From Rhytidiadelphus loreus (lineage: Eukaryota; Streptophyta; Bryopsida; Hypnales; Hylocomiaceae): 64,000 nt of DNA. The position numbers and the translations under genes were made by a program. The stretch covers positions 30,392,863 to 30,456,862 of the forward strand of contig OX344761.1 of NCBI GenBank assembly GCA_947034895.1, written 5' to 3'. Below are positions 61,717 through 64,000 of this stretch, piece by piece (within the stretch, counting starts at the first letter, position 1; every line of letters begins with the position of its first letter). A model generated the notes under the pieces. That model had not been told where the DNA came from. It worked only from the letters and a program-made list of their open reading frames with translations, and made no database searches.

Positions 61717-63099
61717 TGATCTTAGTTTCAAATTCTTTGCAGAGCCTTTGACTCATTTATCATTCCAGTTGTAATTGGCAAAGCAATTGATAGCTGATTT
61801 GCCTCCACGAACGTACATGTCGCAGCACAGGATACGCAATTCCCATGTTATACTACCAAAAACCACTCTAAAGTATAACAAAAGTGACTTTAAAGATCGA
61901 ACCCACGAGATTCTGTGAAGTATTCACCCTATTTACGATTCTAAGCTAAGTCAGTCTCCAACTACACCTTTCCGGTCCTACAACTGCAACCGGAAACAAC
62001 AAAACCCACAGAAATAACTACCAGACTTCCTACAATATTCCGGTTCCGGACCTAATCCGTACCAGGAAGTAATCCGGTCCGTCACTCTGCAACAAAACCA
62101 AGACCTTTACACTTCCGGTCCTAGGTACAACTCTTAGACCTCTCAATTCCGGTCTACTCCCACTCGATCCAGTAACCAATCCGGTTTAATTTTGCCTCTG
62201 TTTTACCATCAGAGGGGTCGCCGCTTGAATTTGAGAGTGGCAGGCCCGCCGCTCCTTCCGTGACTTATAGTGGCTGAAGACCCACTTCTTCTACTCTACT
62301 CCCCTATTCTAATCCGGATCCGGTTTGATCTTTCACAGTAATCCAGAAAACAATCCAGATCACAGGTCACGCAAAGACCCCCCGTACGATCCACACATAC
62401 TACAATGACCTTGATGCCAAGTTCCGGCCGTACTAAGGTAGGTGTCTGCAAGTACAACCATCCATACCAACATCAACTAAGACTCTTCCGTTCGCCACTA
62501 CAGCAATGAGGCCTCACAACAGTTCGGACACTCGACCGGATTTCCTATCCAGGAGTTCTAGCACGCCTAAGGACTCCTTCCCTATACGCCTAGCCTAGTA
62601 GTGGCTTCCTCAACCGGAATACTGAATCCTAGCAGTGCTGAGGCACTAGAAAGTACTCCCAACTCTTACTACCTGCCTTCATGTACTCAAAACCAAAACA
62701 AGAACACAAAGGGGAGAAATCCCAATCCAAACTCTACATGCGCTCCTAACTCCTCACCAATCTGCCCTGCCAACCGCGGAAGAACACACAAACAAGGCAC
62801 CAATAGAATACAAAAGAAGTTTGAACAAAAGAAGACTCCCATTCTCCTCCGCAGAGAATGAATTTATATACATTGTAAAGCGCCAAAAAGCAAAAAGCAC
62901 CTCAAAAAATCCTCGCAGGCAACCCACGCTGGATTTCCGGGATAAGCCTCGCTGGCAAAACCGGAATGCTAACCCGGTTCAAAACCCTAGCAGACCGGAA
63001 TACTAATCCGGTCCCTAACAAATAGACCGGGATCCAATCCGGTCCGGTTCCTAACTACAATCCGGTCATAACACCCGGTATTTACAAAACTACTTTTCA
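61717..63099. other. Non-coding block rich in CCGG motifs, possible retrotransposon flank
   Basis: The sequence changes character from about 61800: less AT-rich, with CCGGT/ACCGG words scattered at high density from 61970 on (for example 62040-62048, 62311-62322 and 63036-63048). No frame resembles a known protein. An LTR or 3' flank of the element that encodes the next ORF is possible, but no second LTR is in the window. Confidence 0.4.
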
Positions 63100-64000
63100 C
63101 TAAGACCCCATGCCCATTTTCAATGTGACGCTGACGGTCTCAGGCGGAAGCTCGTCGAAGACCTCCTGCAAGTTCCTGGCCCTCTCACCAGTAGGAGGAT
63201 CCGGTCGCTCTGGCGATGAATCCAACTCGATGTGTTCAGCAGATCCGGTCCCTCTCGGCTTCCGCTCCTTCTTCGACTGGGGAGTAACATCCTTCCCCCG
63301 GTTTAACTCTGTTCCTCCCGGAAACAACTCAGGCAAGGAAATATCCGAAAGACGGATACTCCTTGAGAGTACAGTTCCGGTCAGCTTCACGCTGCTCATC
63401 TCCATCCGGTCCGCAGCTTCCCGAGCTTCCCTCATAACTGCCTCAACCTTCTCGGCGAAGTCTGTCAGGATCTGGACCATCCGGGAACCGGATAGCTTCT
63501 TGTCCACCAGAAACCCTTCATCAAACAACTTTGCTTTGGCGACCAACGTTCCGGATTCTCCGAACGTCTCCTTCATCATCTTCACTGTCTTATGGGTCGC
63601 ATCCGCCATCTCCCTAGTGGCGGCCAAATCTTCTTTGAAGGTGACGATCTCCCCCTTCAACGAGTCGACTTCATCCTGCAGCCGACGATTCTCTTCCCTC
63701 AGTTTCCGGTTCTCCTCCGGATTACTGATGCAGTCTGCTACCTTTCCGGGTAACAGACCATCTGGTTGGGCTCCAATCAGTTTCCCAATCTTCTCCAACG
63801 TGATCCTCTTACACTCCCAGTCTCCCCGGATCATGGAGAGGTTCTCCACCAATTCACCGAAAGGGTCAGCCGGATCACTTCCTTCTGTGACCGGCTTCTT
63901 ATCCGGTCGGCGTTCCGGCTCTGAAGTCTCGCCCCGCGGCGTTCTTCTTCCGTGCGGAGGCGTCGTCTTCTGTCGTTTCGTCCTCTTCAACGACTCCTCC
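63100..64000 (-). CDS. Coiled-coil protein, 5' end outside the window
   Basis: The frame is open from the window edge down to the stop at 63100, over 299 codons, with no ATG near its start, so the true beginning lies beyond 64000. A basic, Pro/Arg-rich part (RTKRQKTTPPHGRRTP) comes first. A coiled coil follows (NRKLREENRRLQDEVDSLKG and onward to EAVMREAREAADRMEM), and then a charged tail (KKERKPRGTGSAEHIELDSS). Codons are GC-rich and many contain CCGG. Composition and setting suggest an accessory or gag-like protein of a retroelement, but no zinc knuckle or enzyme motif is visible. Function unknown. Confidence 0.5.
   Translation of the reverse strand, partial: EESLKRTKRQKTTPPHGRRTPRGETSEPERRPDKKPVTEGSDPADPFGELVENLSMIRGDWECKRITLEKIGKLIGAQPDGLLPGKVADCISNPEENRKLREENRRLQDEVDSLKGEIVTFKEDLAATREMADATHKTVKMMKETFGESGTLVAKAKLFDEGFLVDKKLSGSRMVQILTDFAEKVEAVMREAREAADRMEMSSVKLTGTVLSRSIRLSDISLPELFPGGTELNRGKDVTPQSKKERKPRGTGSAEHIELDSSPERPDPPTGERARNLQEVFDELPPETVSVTLKMGMGS

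Noticed and set aside
62601..63006. Plus-strand frames at 62.6-63.0 kb as a gene
   Set aside because: Asn/Pro/Lys-rich low-complexity translations without homology; the CCGG-rich non-coding explanation is preferred.

Overview
This is a nuclear genome fragment from a plant. Multi-exon genes with GT-AG introns sit in AT-rich, transposon-dense DNA. It holds a plant-style ARID plus HMG-box DNA-binding protein, a plant-type cofactor-independent phosphoglycerate mutase-like enzyme, an acetoacetyl-CoA thiolase, plant-telomere-like TTTAGGG runs, and CACTA, Harbinger and mariner-type elements. I cannot name the species; a non-flowering land plant is a guess.

Layout. (1) 1.8-7.0 kb and 10.2-22.0 kb are two copies of one segmental duplication. 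Each carries a minus-strand gene for a protein with a degenerate N-terminal pseudokinase followed by an intact kinase, the order seen in animal JAKs. Copy 1 took a 744-bp CACTA-type insertion at 3002-3745. Copy 2 took a ~7-kb insertion at 11025-18019, and its 5' leader is tandemly duplicated. Because the copies align, each serves as the empty site for the other's insertion. (2) The 7-kb insertion is a decayed PIF/Harbinger-like element: a Myb/SANT-like gene with a stop codon, a frameshifted transposase on the other strand, and between them ~3 kb full of TTGAC-type motifs. (3) 22-27 kb is AT-rich and holds short TTAA-flanked elements. (4) 27.4-42.6 kb is an island of three intact genes, reconstructed here exon by exon: thiolase (+, nine exons, one GC-AG intron), phosphoglycerate mutase-like (-, five exons) and ARID-HMG (+, six exons). 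The last two are divergent, and each has a ~55-75 bp degenerate tandem repeat in its first intron. (5) 43-57 kb is TE-rich, with more TTAA elements, a foldback and a transposase relic. (6) 57-61.7 kb holds an unknown ORF and a broken piggyBac-type transposase. (7) 61.9-64 kb is a compositionally different block studded with CCGG motifs. It ends in a coiled-coil ORF that runs off the window.

How things fit together. The three island genes are ordinary metabolic or chromatin genes with no obvious joint pathway. The more unusual content is the duplicated pseudokinase-kinase pair and a probable piggyBac family. In that family, short elements end in TTAA-CCCCTAAAGGAC-type termini and a decayed piggyBac transposase lies on the same fragment. 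No RNA genes or CRISPR arrays were recognised.
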